In this document: positions 15,858 to 23,898 of the stretch, one piece after another
Layout of the letters: the number at the start of each line of letters is the position of its first letter
How positions within the stretch are numbered: the first letter of the stretch is position 1
Assembly: GCF_008180725.1 (NCBI RefSeq)
Contig: NZ_VTEV01000016.1
Location: 1 to 45,138 of the forward strand
DNA length: 45,138 bases
Source of the DNA: Sutcliffiella horikoshii
GTDB taxonomy: Bacteria; Bacillota; Bacilli; Bacillales; Bacillaceae_I
Direction of reading: 5' to 3'
Notes under the pieces: model-generated
What the model was told of the DNA's origin: nothing
Seen by the model: the letters and a program-made list of their open reading frames with translations, nothing else
Database searches by the model: none
Translations under genes and position numbers: made by a program

Positions 15858-16829
15858 TTGAAACAAAGGAATATATTTTTAATAGCTATCTTTGCGATTT
15901 TGTTGGTGTTAGCTGCTTGTGGGAATGAGAATAATAATTCAGAAGAACCTGTGACAAATGGGGATGCAAACCAAGAAGATAAACATCTTGTAGAGCATCT
16001 CTATGGAGAGACGGAAATTCCTGAGAAAATAGATAAAGTGTTATCTTTACGCCCATCCTTTACAGACCATATTCTTGCTTTGGAAGAGAAGCCTTATGCC
16101 GTGACTGGTGAAGAGCAGTATGGAGGAAGCTACATACCATATCTTGCTGATCAACTAGATGGAGTCGAAATAGTTGGAAATCAATCTTCCGTTGACTTAG
16201 AAAAAATTCTATCCTTGGAGCCAGATTTGATTCTAATTGATGATTACTTAGCTTCTCAAGTGTATGATGACCTAAATAAGATTGCGCCAACCATTGTTCT
16301 AGGAACAAAGGATACGGAAGCTCAAAACGCTCCGGACTATTGGCAAGAAGACTTTCTGAAGATCGCAGAGATTTATGGTAAAACAGAACTTGCAGAACAA
16401 AAGATCCAGGAGTTAGACCAGAAAGTGGCAGAAGCAAAGGACCAAGTTAGTACCCTTGAAAATAAAAATCTCGCCTTTCTCCGGATCCGTAAAGATGCAA
16501 TCCAGCTTTATGCGGAATCAGGACATCCCATGAACACACTTCTTTATCACGATTTAGGTTTTGAACCATCTGACTTAACCGATCCATTAGAAAGAAAAGA
16601 CTTATCATTAGAAGTAGTTCCAGAAATGAATGCGGACTATATTTTCTTACAAGTTGATTCGTCTGGTGGTCCGGACAATATGGATACTATACAGGAGAGC
16701 CCGATCTGGCAAGACCTTAGAGCTGTTAAGGAAGAGAATGTAGAAGAAACAGATTTTTGGATTTATAAAGGCTGGGGAGTAATAGGACGTACCCAATTAG
16801 TCGATGAAGTGCTCCAAATTATTAAGTAG
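15858..16829 (+). CDS. Iron-siderophore-binding lipoprotein (FecB/FhuD family)
   Basis: This 323-residue lipoprotein uses a TTG start at 15858, 7 nt after GGAGGA; the upstream in-frame ATG would precede the Fur box. It has a signal peptide with lipobox LVLAACG and an acidic Asn/Glu linker. A type III periplasmic-binding fold follows, beginning VEHLYGETEIPEKIDKVLSL and continuing through VDLEKILSLEPDLILIDDY. It would sit on the outer face of the membrane and pass a ferric siderophore to a FecCD-type permease. It forms a single-gene unit behind a near-perfect Fur box. The cognate permease is probably the one at 23899-26846, since no other is present. Confidence 0.9.
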   Translation: MKQRNIFLIAIFAILLVLAACGNENNNSEEPVTNGDANQEDKHLVEHLYGETEIPEKIDKVLSLRPSFTDHILALEEKPYAVTGEEQYGGSYIPYLADQLDGVEIVGNQSSVDLEKILSLEPDLILIDDYLASQVYDDLNKIAPTIVLGTKDTEAQNAPDYWQEDFLKIAEIYGKTELAEQKIQELDQKVAEAKDQVSTLENKNLAFLRIRKDAIQLYAESGHPMNTLLYHDLGFEPSDLTDPLERKDLSLEVVPEMNADYIFLQVDSSGGPDNMDTIQESPIWQDLRAVKEENVEETDFWIYKGWGVIGRTQLVDEVLQIIK

Positions 16830-16833
16830 ACAG

Positions 16834-16867
16834 AAGGTTGAATCCCACTTGAGGGTTCAACCTTTTT
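16834..16867 (+). terminator. Terminator after the first binding lipoprotein
   Basis: AAGGTTGAATCCC / GGGTTCAACCTT followed by TTT. Confidence 0.85.
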
Positions 16868-17027
16868 ACCTTGTTTCGTCAGATATTAATGGGCAAATAC
16901 CGCAGCAACGAATTTTATCCCCATCATGTAAAAAATAAGCCAAACAACAATGGTTACAAATATAAAATTCCTCTTGTCCATCTGGAGAACAATACAAATA
17001 AACTTTATTGAAATTTTCATATGAAAC
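16866..17027 (-). pseudogene. FhuF-like [2Fe-2S] ferric reductase, C-terminal remnant
   Basis: The minus strand reads about 53 codons in one frame, ending FYICNHCCLAYFLHDGDK followed by a CCGICPL word. The paired-cysteine arrangement C-x2-CC...CC-x2-CP is that of the C-terminal cluster-binding end of FhuF-type siderophore-iron reductases; compare PTCCLYY...CYGCPR in the intact gene at 22982. An in-frame TAG at 17028-17030 closes it upstream and no start or reductase body is present. The fbpA Fur box begins only 15 bases away, so the body of the gene seems to have been lost when this junction formed. Confidence 0.6.
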
Positions 17028-17042
17028 CTATACACTTACAAA

Positions 17043-17057
17043 TGATAATGATTATCA
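17043..17057 (+). promoter_or_regulatory. Fur box upstream of fbpA copy 1
   Basis: TGATAATGATTATCA is a perfect 7-1-7 Fur palindrome, 24 bases before the fbpA ATG. Confidence 0.93.
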
Positions 17058-17080
17058 ATCACAAGAAGAGGAGTCCTTGT

Positions 17081-17248
17081 ATGAGCACAATGTTAAGTCA
17101 GGCAATTCAACACAGAAGAGAATTTATTATAGATCAACTTTTAAACATAGGTGTATATAAAACAAAGAATGCTCAGTTATACGAGCTTTGTCTTTGTGAT
17201 TTGGAAAGAGAATACAGATTCTTTAAAAGAAAAGAGGAAAACAAGTGA
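17081..17248 (+). CDS. fbpA: Fur-regulated basic protein A, copy 1
   Basis: This 55-residue protein starts at ATG 17081, 8 nt after AGAGGAG; the in-frame upstream ATG lies before the Fur box. It matches the Fur_reg_FbpA family: LSQAIQHRREFIIDQLL, then GVYK and the end motif QLYELCLCDLEREYRFF. In B. subtilis FbpA acts in the iron-sparing response together with the small RNA FsrA and FbpB/C. The next gene, fbpB, starts in a GTGA overlap. A second copy of the pair lies at 40741. Confidence 0.88.
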   Translation: MSTMLSQAIQHRREFIIDQLLNIGVYKTKNAQLYELCLCDLEREYRFFKRKEENK

Positions 17249-17382
17249 AAAAGAAAACATTTAAGCAATTAGTTAATGAAAATAGAAGCCATATTTTAAA
17301 GGATAAGGACGCCATAGAAAAAGTCCACAAAAAAATTGAAGATAGGCAATTAGCAGATCATAATAGTAGGAAAAATCCATAA
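17245..17382 (+). CDS. fbpB: Fur-regulated basic protein B, copy 1
   Basis: This 45-residue very basic protein starts at GTG 17245, overlapping the fbpA stop (GTGA). It reads KKKTFKQLVNENRSHIL..KDAIEKVHKKIEDRQL, the Fur_reg_FbpB pattern. In B. subtilis FbpB is a small basic protein thought to help FsrA repress iron-rich enzymes during iron starvation. Co-translation with fbpA is likely because no separate ribosome binding site is needed at the overlap. Confidence 0.88.
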   Translation: MKKKTFKQLVNENRSHILKDKDAIEKVHKKIEDRQLADHNSRKNP

Positions 17383-17436
17383 ACTGTTCTAGATAATCCA
17401 TGGACTAAGCATATGTTCCCCATTATGATAGTAATT

Positions 17437-17455
17437 GAGAATAATATTCATTATC
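17437..17455 (+). promoter_or_regulatory. Fur-like box
   Basis: GAGAATAATATTCATTATC matches 15 of 19 positions of the Fur consensus. It lies 17 bases before the start of the second binding lipoprotein. Confidence 0.7.
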
Positions 17456-17472
17456 AAAGAAGGAGTAGAATC

Positions 17473-18444
17473 ATGAAATCAAGAAATATGTATATAGCTA
17501 TAATTAGTCTAGTACTTATATCATTACTTGTAATCGGCTGCGGGGCACAAGAGGAATTAAAGGAGTCTGCAAATGGACAGGCTCCAAAAAATGAGGAAAG
17601 TAGTGCGGAAACTGTGGACGAAACAAAAGTAGTGAAACACGCTATGGGGGAAACTGAAATTCCTGTTAATCCTGAAAGGATAGCAGTTATGTTTGCAAGA
17701 GATGTCGAATCTCTTTTAGTTTTAGGGGTTACACCTATCGGAGCAACTCACTATGTACCAGGAGAGTTTGATACGGTTGCTGAATATAATCAAGAACTAA
17801 AAGATGCTGGCGTAATAGATTTTGGGGAGCAAGGCACGCCTAATATGGAAGCGTTGTTAGAAGCAGAACCGGATCTAATTATTCTTACAGATTGGCATGA
17901 GATGTACGAAGAAGCTTCAAAGATTGCACCAACTATCATGCTAGATACATATGGATGGGATAGATTTGAAGAGCTAGCATCCATACTAGATAAGGAAACG
18001 GAAGCCGAGGCGTTTAAGAAGGCTTACGATAAGAAAATCATGGTAGCCAAAAATATCTTACAAAAACATGTAAAAGAAGATGAAACAACACTTTTTATCT
18101 CCGTTTATGATAAACAAATAGGAGTAACGGATAAGGGATTTATATTTAACCAATTACTCTACGACAAATTAGGACTTACTCCACCACCAGATGTAATTCC
18201 GGAAGACGAACAGGCGATGATAACTGCCGAAGGACTTGTTGATGCTAACCCTGATATTATTTTTGTTAGTAAACATAATGATGTTTTTTATGATGAGATT
18301 TTTTCAAATCCAGCGGTTCAGCAAATCAATGCAGTTAAAAACAACCGTGTCTATGAATTACACCCTAGCTTCGTTCGAAACCTCAAAGGGGAATCATTAG
18401 CGATTGATTTTGTTACAGAATCTATTACAGGCGAAAAGGAGTAA
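17473..18444 (+). CDS. Iron-siderophore-binding lipoprotein paired with regulator 1
   Basis: This 323-residue lipoprotein has ATG 17473 preceded by AAGGAG at 8-9 nt. The signal peptide ends in the lipobox LVIGCG, followed by a Glu/Lys-rich linker. The binding fold then starts VKHAMGETEIPVNPERIAVM and includes PNMEALLEAEPDLIILTDWH and YDKLGLTPPPDVIPEDEQ. From residue 70 to the end it is strikingly similar (my estimate is more than half identical) to the C-terminal domain of the AraC-type protein encoded next. This suggests that both bind the same ligand, one outside and one inside the cell. Its uptake partner is probably the FecCDE-type transporter downstream. Confidence 0.9.
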   Translation: MKSRNMYIAIISLVLISLLVIGCGAQEELKESANGQAPKNEESSAETVDETKVVKHAMGETEIPVNPERIAVMFARDVESLLVLGVTPIGATHYVPGEFDTVAEYNQELKDAGVIDFGEQGTPNMEALLEAEPDLIILTDWHEMYEEASKIAPTIMLDTYGWDRFEELASILDKETEAEAFKKAYDKKIMVAKNILQKHVKEDETTLFISVYDKQIGVTDKGFIFNQLLYDKLGLTPPPDVIPEDEQAMITAEGLVDANPDIIFVSKHNDVFYDEIFSNPAVQQINAVKNNRVYELHPSFVRNLKGESLAIDFVTESITGEKE

Positions 18445-18513
18445 TTGCTTTTCCTACGGTGGAATCTTAACGGGCAAACCAAAGAAGAATACTAGCAATT
18501 GATGATTAAAAAG

Positions 18514-18555
18514 CCGGTTTGCATTCATTTTATGAGTGAAAATCGGTATTTTCCA
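18514..18555 (+). terminator. Terminator between the lipoprotein and regulator 1
   Basis: CCGGTTTGCATTCAT pairs with ATGAGTGAAAATCGG (some G-U pairs), followed by TATTTTCC. Confidence 0.6.
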
Positions 18556-18602
18556 TTTTAAGGAGCTTTTGTTTGGGAATATTTCATTATAAAATATAAT
18601 AA

Positions 18603-18617
18603 TGATAATCATTATCA
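18603..18617 (+). promoter_or_regulatory. Fur box upstream of regulator 1
   Basis: TGATAATCATTATCA is a perfect 7-1-7 palindrome inside a longer ATAATGATAATCATTATCAT symmetry, so two overlapping Fur dimers could bind. It lies 45 bases before the ATG. Confidence 0.93.
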
Positions 18618-18662
18618 TTATTATTTCCTCTAAAGCTGTTTTTAAAGGGAGGCTAATTATAA

Positions 18663-20237
18663 ATGAACAACGAACAAGACTTAGAAAAACTTAATAGAAT
18701 GGCCTTTTCTATTATCTCAATAACTCAAATTAATTGCTCTACTGGATGGAAAAAACAGGAGTCATGTTTTAACAAGAATTCAATTATCTATGTTACGAAA
18801 GGCCGTGGAAATTTACAGATAGATAAAACGGCGTTTTATTTGGAAAAAAACAAGTGTTTTTTACTAGTACCCAATATGAGTATATATCTTGACACTAATT
18901 CTCATGATCCTTTGCAATACTACGAAATCGATTTTGATTATATCCAATATAACGAGAAACAAGTTGATAAGAGTAGTTTCCCTTTTAGCGGAGAAATTCC
19001 TATACATAATACCATTGAGGTAGTTAACTTGTTGAATGGGCTCCTGGATGTGAAGCCTCAGCTAATGCATCTAGAGCAACTTAGAAAAAATGCTCTGTTA
19101 CATCAGCTTATCTATCTGTGTGCATACCAAGTATATAAACGATTCCCTATTTTAAATATAAAAGCAGCGATTGAGACAACAGTAAGGTATATGGATATCC
19201 ACTTTGATCAAGAGGTAACACGAGAGGAATTAGCTACTATGATAGGTTTTAATGTTGACTATTATTCTCGTGTATTTAAAAAGGAAGTAGGAGTCAGTCC
19301 GAATGAGTATTTAACTCAAATAAGAATAAAGCGAGCAAAGGAATATCTTGTTACTTCCAATCAGCGTCTAAAAGAAATTGCCAAAAGTGTCGGTTATTCA
19401 GATCCATTCTACTTTAGTCGCATTTTTAAAAAATCAGTAGGTGTTTCACCAACAATCTATGTTAAGAAAAACAAGAAGAGAATAGCGACATTTTTTGCAA
19501 GGGATATCGAAGTACTCTTGACACTGGGGACTACGCCTATTGCTGCAACGAAGTATATAGAAGGAGAGTTTGATACGATTTTTGAATATAACGAATCTTT
19601 GAAGAAAACAAAGATTGTAGATTTAGGACCGCAAGAAACCCCTAGTTTAAAAGCCCTCCAAGAAGTTGAGCCAGATTTAATTATCCTCACTAATTGGCAT
19701 GAAATAAGTGAAGAAGTGTGTAAGATTGCTCCAACTGTGAAGCTTGATACAAATGGATGGGATAGATTTGAAGAACTAGCAGTCTTACTTGGAAAAGAAG
19801 CGGAAGCAGAGGCTTTTAAAGAAAGATATGAAAGGAAGCTTACTGAAGCAAAAAGCTCCCTCAAAAAGTATGTAAAGGAAAGCGAAACGACTCTTTTTAT
19901 TTCCATTTATGATGGAACAATTGGAGTGACGGATAGATACTTTATATTTAACCAATTACTCTACGACAAACTAGGACTTACACCACCACCGGATGTCATA
20001 CCCAAAGAGGAGCAGGTATATATAACTGCCCAAAGACTAGCGGAAATTAATCCGGATTACCTATTTGTTACTATTCATAATCAAAGATTTTATGATGAAA
20101 TCTTTTCAAACGTATCTGTCCAGCAAATCAATGCATTTAAAAATGATCGAGTTTATGTCATACACCATAGCTTTGTTCGAAACATCAAGGGAGTTTCATT
20201 AGCAATAGATTTGATTGTAGAATCTATGACAAGATGA
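18663..20237 (+). CDS. AraC-family regulator fused to a siderophore-binding domain (Btr-like), no. 1
   Basis: This 524-residue cytoplasmic activator has GGGAGG before its ATG. Residues 1-160 form an AraC-type cupin-like N-terminal domain. Residues 165-268 carry two helix-turn-helix units (REELATMIGFNVDYYSRVFK and LKEIAKSVGYSDPFYFSRIF). Residues 273-524 form a complete periplasmic-binding-protein domain without signal peptide or lipobox. B. subtilis Btr has this layout and activates feuABC when it senses ferric bacillibactin. The binding domain here closely follows the lipoprotein at 17473, for example FIFNQLLYDKLGLTPPPDVI in both. It is therefore likely a cytoplasmic sensor for the same siderophore. 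It is followed by a second such regulator. Confidence 0.9.
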   Translation: MNNEQDLEKLNRMAFSIISITQINCSTGWKKQESCFNKNSIIYVTKGRGNLQIDKTAFYLEKNKCFLLVPNMSIYLDTNSHDPLQYYEIDFDYIQYNEKQVDKSSFPFSGEIPIHNTIEVVNLLNGLLDVKPQLMHLEQLRKNALLHQLIYLCAYQVYKRFPILNIKAAIETTVRYMDIHFDQEVTREELATMIGFNVDYYSRVFKKEVGVSPNEYLTQIRIKRAKEYLVTSNQRLKEIAKSVGYSDPFYFSRIFKKSVGVSPTIYVKKNKKRIATFFARDIEVLLTLGTTPIAATKYIEGEFDTIFEYNESLKKTKIVDLGPQETPSLKALQEVEPDLIILTNWHEISEEVCKIAPTVKLDTNGWDRFEELAVLLGKEAEAEAFKERYERKLTEAKSSLKKYVKESETTLFISIYDGTIGVTDRYFIFNQLLYDKLGLTPPPDVIPKEEQVYITAQRLAEINPDYLFVTIHNQRFYDEIFSNVSVQQINAFKNDRVYVIHHSFVRNIKGVSLAIDLIVESMTR

Positions 20238-20272
20238 GTAATTTGATTATGCCAAGTGAAAGGAGCAATACA

Positions 20273-21799
20273 ATGATATTTCGTCAAATTTCCATTTTGG
20301 ATTACCTTAAAGATACCGAGTGTATCCTTCATGTATATAGCTTGCTATTTGTTACATCTGGAGAAGCAAAATTGAAGGTGGATAACCAGACATATAAAAT
20401 GAAAGAGCACTCATGCATTATTTTACCTCCAAACACCCCCTATTCTTTGAGTCAAATAGATGAGTATGCTCCACTACGTTATTATGAATTAGCGTTTGAA
20501 TTTGGGGAATTCAAACCCGATCTTCTTTTGGGAGAGTATGTGACTAGGAACCCTTTAAAAATGCTTGCAGGTTTAGAAAGGCTACTTGAAATAAATAGTG
20601 ACAAAGATTCGGGCCCCCTTGAAATGATAGAAGAACAAATGTTATTTTATGAACTTTTGTATTTGGTTTGCAAAGAAAGGGAAACGCGGAAAAAGCTGAA
20701 GGATACTAAGGAAAAAATTCAGGAAGCTATCCTCTATATTCAAAATCATTACCAGGACGAACTTACACGAGAAGGATTAGCCGAAATGGTTGGGTTTAGT
20801 CCAGGTTATTTTTCACAAGCCTTTAAAAAAGTGGTAGGCTCAAGTCCAATTGATTATTTGAATGAAGTGAGAATAAAAAAAGCGAAGGAAATGCTTATTA
20901 CTTCTCAGCATCGATTAAAGACGGTGGCAAATAGTGTGGGATACCAAGACGAATTTTACTTCAGTCGATTGTTTAAAAAGTCAACAGGTATTTCTCCAAC
21001 CCTCTATGTGAGGAAAAGTCGCACCAGAATCTTAAATGCAGATAATAGTTTTCAGGGTCATTTTCAGGCTCTAGGAATAAGTCCCTTTGCCACACTGGAC
21101 TACAATTGTGAAAACGGCTACCAACTAAGAATAGGTGATAGCCCCAAAAAACAAAGCATAAACCCATCAGCGGAAGGCATGTACGAGTCTCTCATGGAAA
21201 TTAAACCAGATGTAATACTGTGTGCAGATTATGATGAGGAAAAGATTGAAATGCTACAAAAGGTTGCCCCTACAGTGATAATTCCATGGATGAAGTATGA
21301 CTGGAGAGAGCATTTTATGCATATTGGGAAATTGATAGGCAGAGGAAAAGAGACGAAGGAATGGCTATATAATTATGATATTAAAGCAGAATTAGCATCA
21401 AATTTAATAAAAGACAAAGTGAATCATAAAGATAAGGTCATGATTATAAGGATTTATCAGGATAGGGTAACAGTTTACGGAAAGAGAAACGTAGGAAATA
21501 TCTTTTACAATGATTTGAAGTTAAAACCTGTAGATATAGTGGCTGAAATTCCGCCTATTCAGAATCAGTATCCTATTACATTCGCCCAACTTGTCTCCTA
21601 TAAACCAGACTATTTATTTATTTTGGATTCTAGCAATTCACCTTCCCAAGGGCCTCTACATGATATTACAACGAATAAGGAATGGTTCAACATTCCTGCT
21701 GTTAGAAAAAGGCAGGTTCACTTTATCTCTAAATATTGGTTAGATTATTCTCCTGCTTCCCATATTGAACAACTAAAAGAGGTTGTCGAGTTCTTTTAG
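20273..21799 (+). CDS. AraC-family regulator fused to a siderophore-binding domain (Btr-like), no. 2
   Basis: This regulator has 508 residues from ATG 20273, which has AAAGGAG exactly 7 nt upstream. An in-frame ATG at 20234 overlaps the previous stop (ATGA) and would add 13 residues. Its order matches regulator 1: an N-terminal sensing domain, an AraC helix-turn-helix pair (REGLAEMVGFSPGYFSQAFK; LKTVANSVGYQDEFYFSRLF), then a substrate-binding domain with no export signal. That last domain most resembles the lipoprotein encoded next at 21912 (APTVIIPWM; RIYQDRVTVYGKRNVGNIFY against RIYPDSFSVYGDRNLGHVFY), though less closely than the first pair. It probably activates the transport genes when a different ferric siderophore enters. 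Confidence 0.9.
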   Translation: MIFRQISILDYLKDTECILHVYSLLFVTSGEAKLKVDNQTYKMKEHSCIILPPNTPYSLSQIDEYAPLRYYELAFEFGEFKPDLLLGEYVTRNPLKMLAGLERLLEINSDKDSGPLEMIEEQMLFYELLYLVCKERETRKKLKDTKEKIQEAILYIQNHYQDELTREGLAEMVGFSPGYFSQAFKKVVGSSPIDYLNEVRIKKAKEMLITSQHRLKTVANSVGYQDEFYFSRLFKKSTGISPTLYVRKSRTRILNADNSFQGHFQALGISPFATLDYNCENGYQLRIGDSPKKQSINPSAEGMYESLMEIKPDVILCADYDEEKIEMLQKVAPTVIIPWMKYDWREHFMHIGKLIGRGKETKEWLYNYDIKAELASNLIKDKVNHKDKVMIIRIYQDRVTVYGKRNVGNIFYNDLKLKPVDIVAEIPPIQNQYPITFAQLVSYKPDYLFILDSSNSPSQGPLHDITTNKEWFNIPAVRKRQVHFISKYWLDYSPASHIEQLKEVVEFF

Positions 21800-21874
21800 A
21801 TCATAACAATAATCCATTTTTTAAAAGTCAATAGTCCATGGCATTTAAAAAAATGGGTGTTTATAATTCTAATT

Positions 21875-21893
21875 GAGAAGAATAATCACTATC
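21875..21893 (+). promoter_or_regulatory. Weak Fur-like box
   Basis: GAGAAGAATAATCACTATC matches 14 of 19 consensus positions, 18 bases before the third lipoprotein gene. It may equally be an activator site. Confidence 0.5.
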
Positions 21894-21911
21894 AACTGAA
21901 GGGGAATCACA

Positions 21912-22910
21912 ATGAAAGTTAAACAAATTATATTTCAGGCATTCACAATTTTTATAGTGGCATTTATGTTAGTAGGCTGCGGATCATCAGACGAGAACGC
22001 TGCTAAAGAGGAGACAACATCAACAACGTCGGAAGAAGTGGAAACTGTTGAAGATACAAGTGGTTCCACTGAAACAAGGGTATTTACTCATCTTAAAGGA
22101 GAAACGGAAATTCCCGTAGAGCCAAAACGTGTTGTAACTACACAATATATAGGTCAAATGCTTGCTCTTGAAGTAAAACCAGTTGGTGCTACAGGCTGGA
22201 CATTAAACAACCCTTACTTTGAAGGCATGATAGATGGAGTTGAGAATATTGGAGATGAGGAGATTAGTTTAGAGAAAATCTTGGCTCTAGAACCAGATCT
22301 CATTATCGGAACTGATTGGGATGAGGAAATATATGAAGAATTATCTAAAATTGCACCAACAATCTTAATTCCATGGATGGAGCATGATGTTAATGGGCAT
22401 TTAAATATAGTTGCAGATGCCTTAGGTAAAAAAGATGAAGCGGAAAAGTTTATTCAGGATTTTGAAGAAGTTGCCGCCGAAAAGTCGGAACTTGTCCGCA
22501 ACTATGTAGGTGAAGACGAAACAGTTCTGATTTTCAGAATCTATCCAGACAGCTTTAGTGTGTATGGAGATCGAAACTTGGGACATGTTTTTTATAATGG
22601 ATTAGGTCTTACACCGCCGCCATTTATTCAAGCAGAAATGGACAAAAATCCAGGAAGTTTTAATCAACAAGAAATATCCCTTGAAGTTCTACCTGATTAT
22701 AGTGCTGATCATATGATTGTGTTGGTGAATGATTTAAAAGAAGCAGAAACTCAACTAAAACAAATTCAGGATACAAAACTGTGGCAAGGTCTGCCAGCTG
22801 TACAAAACAACAAGGTTTATTATATTGAAAGGACACAGTGGCTAGCGTACGACTCTACTTCGGTATTAGGACAGTTAAAAGATGCAGCTCAGCTGTTTGA
22901 GAAGGAATAA
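21912..22910 (+). CDS. Iron-siderophore-binding lipoprotein paired with regulator 2
   Basis: This 332-residue lipoprotein starts at ATG 21912 after AAGGGG. The signal peptide ends in the lipobox MLVGCG, and a Thr/Ser/Glu-rich spacer follows. The binding fold starts FTHLKGETEIPVEPKRVVTT and includes SLEKILALEPDLIIGTDWD and LGHVFYNGLGLTPPPFIQAE. It is the closest relative, among the genes here, of the C-terminal domain of regulator 2 just upstream. It would collect a ferric siderophore at the outer membrane face. It is closed by a strong terminator. Confidence 0.9.
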   Translation: MKVKQIIFQAFTIFIVAFMLVGCGSSDENAAKEETTSTTSEEVETVEDTSGSTETRVFTHLKGETEIPVEPKRVVTTQYIGQMLALEVKPVGATGWTLNNPYFEGMIDGVENIGDEEISLEKILALEPDLIIGTDWDEEIYEELSKIAPTILIPWMEHDVNGHLNIVADALGKKDEAEKFIQDFEEVAAEKSELVRNYVGEDETVLIFRIYPDSFSVYGDRNLGHVFYNGLGLTPPPFIQAEMDKNPGSFNQQEISLEVLPDYSADHMIVLVNDLKEAETQLKQIQDTKLWQGLPAVQNNKVYYIERTQWLAYDSTSVLGQLKDAAQLFEKE

Positions 22911-22913
22911 AAT

Positions 22914-22942
22914 AAAGCCATATCACTAGCTGATATGGCTTT
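22914..22942 (+). terminator. Terminator after the third lipoprotein
   Basis: AAAGCCATATCA-ctagc-TGATATGGCTTT is a perfect 12-bp stem. Confidence 0.85.
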
Positions 22943-22981
22943 CATTTGCCCACTATAAATTTGATAAGGGAGAGTTACCAA

Positions 22982-23770
22982 TTGAGCCTAATGAATGAAA
23001 AACAGTTAGAAGAGAACTATTACATCATTTCCTGTGATCATCCACATAAATTATATGGCGCTACGCTTGCTGATCTAAAGAATCCTCCAGTAATGAAGGA
23101 ATTTGTAAAATTTTACGGAGACAAATTAAAAGCGAAAACACCACAGGTGGCAGCTACTTACTTTAGCAAATATTATGGATGGGTATTGGCGGGGTTTCAT
23201 TACTTTCATTCCTTAAACTATAGGGTAGAGACTGACCCTTCTAATATTGAATTACAACTTTATTTTGATGAGGAAAATGATTATTACGGTTTGGTGTTTA
23301 AGTTACTAGACTCTTCGTTACAGCTCCAAAACAGAGAAGTAATAGAGGCGGATATTCAGGATTTATATAAACATAATGTTATCCCCTTGCTTCAAGCTTT
23401 TGCTTTAGAAACTGGGATAAAAATCCGAGAATTATGGGGGCAATTATCTTTGGGACTTTACTTTGGTTATGACTTTAATCTAGAGGAAGCATCTTGTGCA
23501 AATAATCAAAAACAGAATGTAGAACAAGACTTCTTCTTTATAACCAAGAGGTTGGAACCGGAACTGTTCATGGAACAAAAAAATCCACTTGATATAACTT
23601 TTAAAATGATTCCAAATGCACATAACCCTGAGATATTTCAACGGATGAAGCCTACCTGTTGCCTGTATTATCAAACAGAAGATTCCACAAACAAATGCTA
23701 TGGTTGTCCGAGATTGAGTGATAAAGAGCGAGAAGTAAGAAGGCAGGAGATTATGGCGAATGCAAATTAA
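22982..23770 (+). CDS. FhuF-like [2Fe-2S] siderophore-iron reductase
   Basis: About 262 residues from TTG 22982, chosen because AAGGGAGAG lies 6 nt upstream; ATG 22991 is further away. The family sign is the C-terminal cluster-binding end PTCCLYY..NKCYGCPR, with CC and C-x2-C ligating a [2Fe-2S] cluster. The N-terminal body is poorly conserved, as usual. FhuF-type proteins reduce Fe3+ on incoming siderophores in the cytoplasm and so release iron. It lies between the lipoproteins and the permease genes, which fits this job. It has no own Fur box that I can see, but the hairpin upstream may allow read-through. Confidence 0.82.
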   Translation: MSLMNEKQLEENYYIISCDHPHKLYGATLADLKNPPVMKEFVKFYGDKLKAKTPQVAATYFSKYYGWVLAGFHYFHSLNYRVETDPSNIELQLYFDEENDYYGLVFKLLDSSLQLQNREVIEADIQDLYKHNVIPLLQAFALETGIKIRELWGQLSLGLYFGYDFNLEEASCANNQKQNVEQDFFFITKRLEPELFMEQKNPLDITFKMIPNAHNPEIFQRMKPTCCLYYQTEDSTNKCYGCPRLSDKEREVRRQEIMANAN

Positions 23771-23842
23771 CAAGTTTTAAATGCCTGGACTTTTACATAA
23801 ATGTCCATTGAAATTCTAATAGAGAATGGGTATACTTTATAT

Positions 23843-23861
23843 GAGAATGATTATCAATTTC
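23843..23861 (+). promoter_or_regulatory. Fur box upstream of the permease operon
   Basis: GAGAATGATTATCAATTTC matches 16 of 19 consensus positions and lies 37 bases before the first permease gene. Confidence 0.85.
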
Positions 23862-23898
23862 ATATAATAGCGGTCTTTAGAAAAGGAATGAAAAATGA

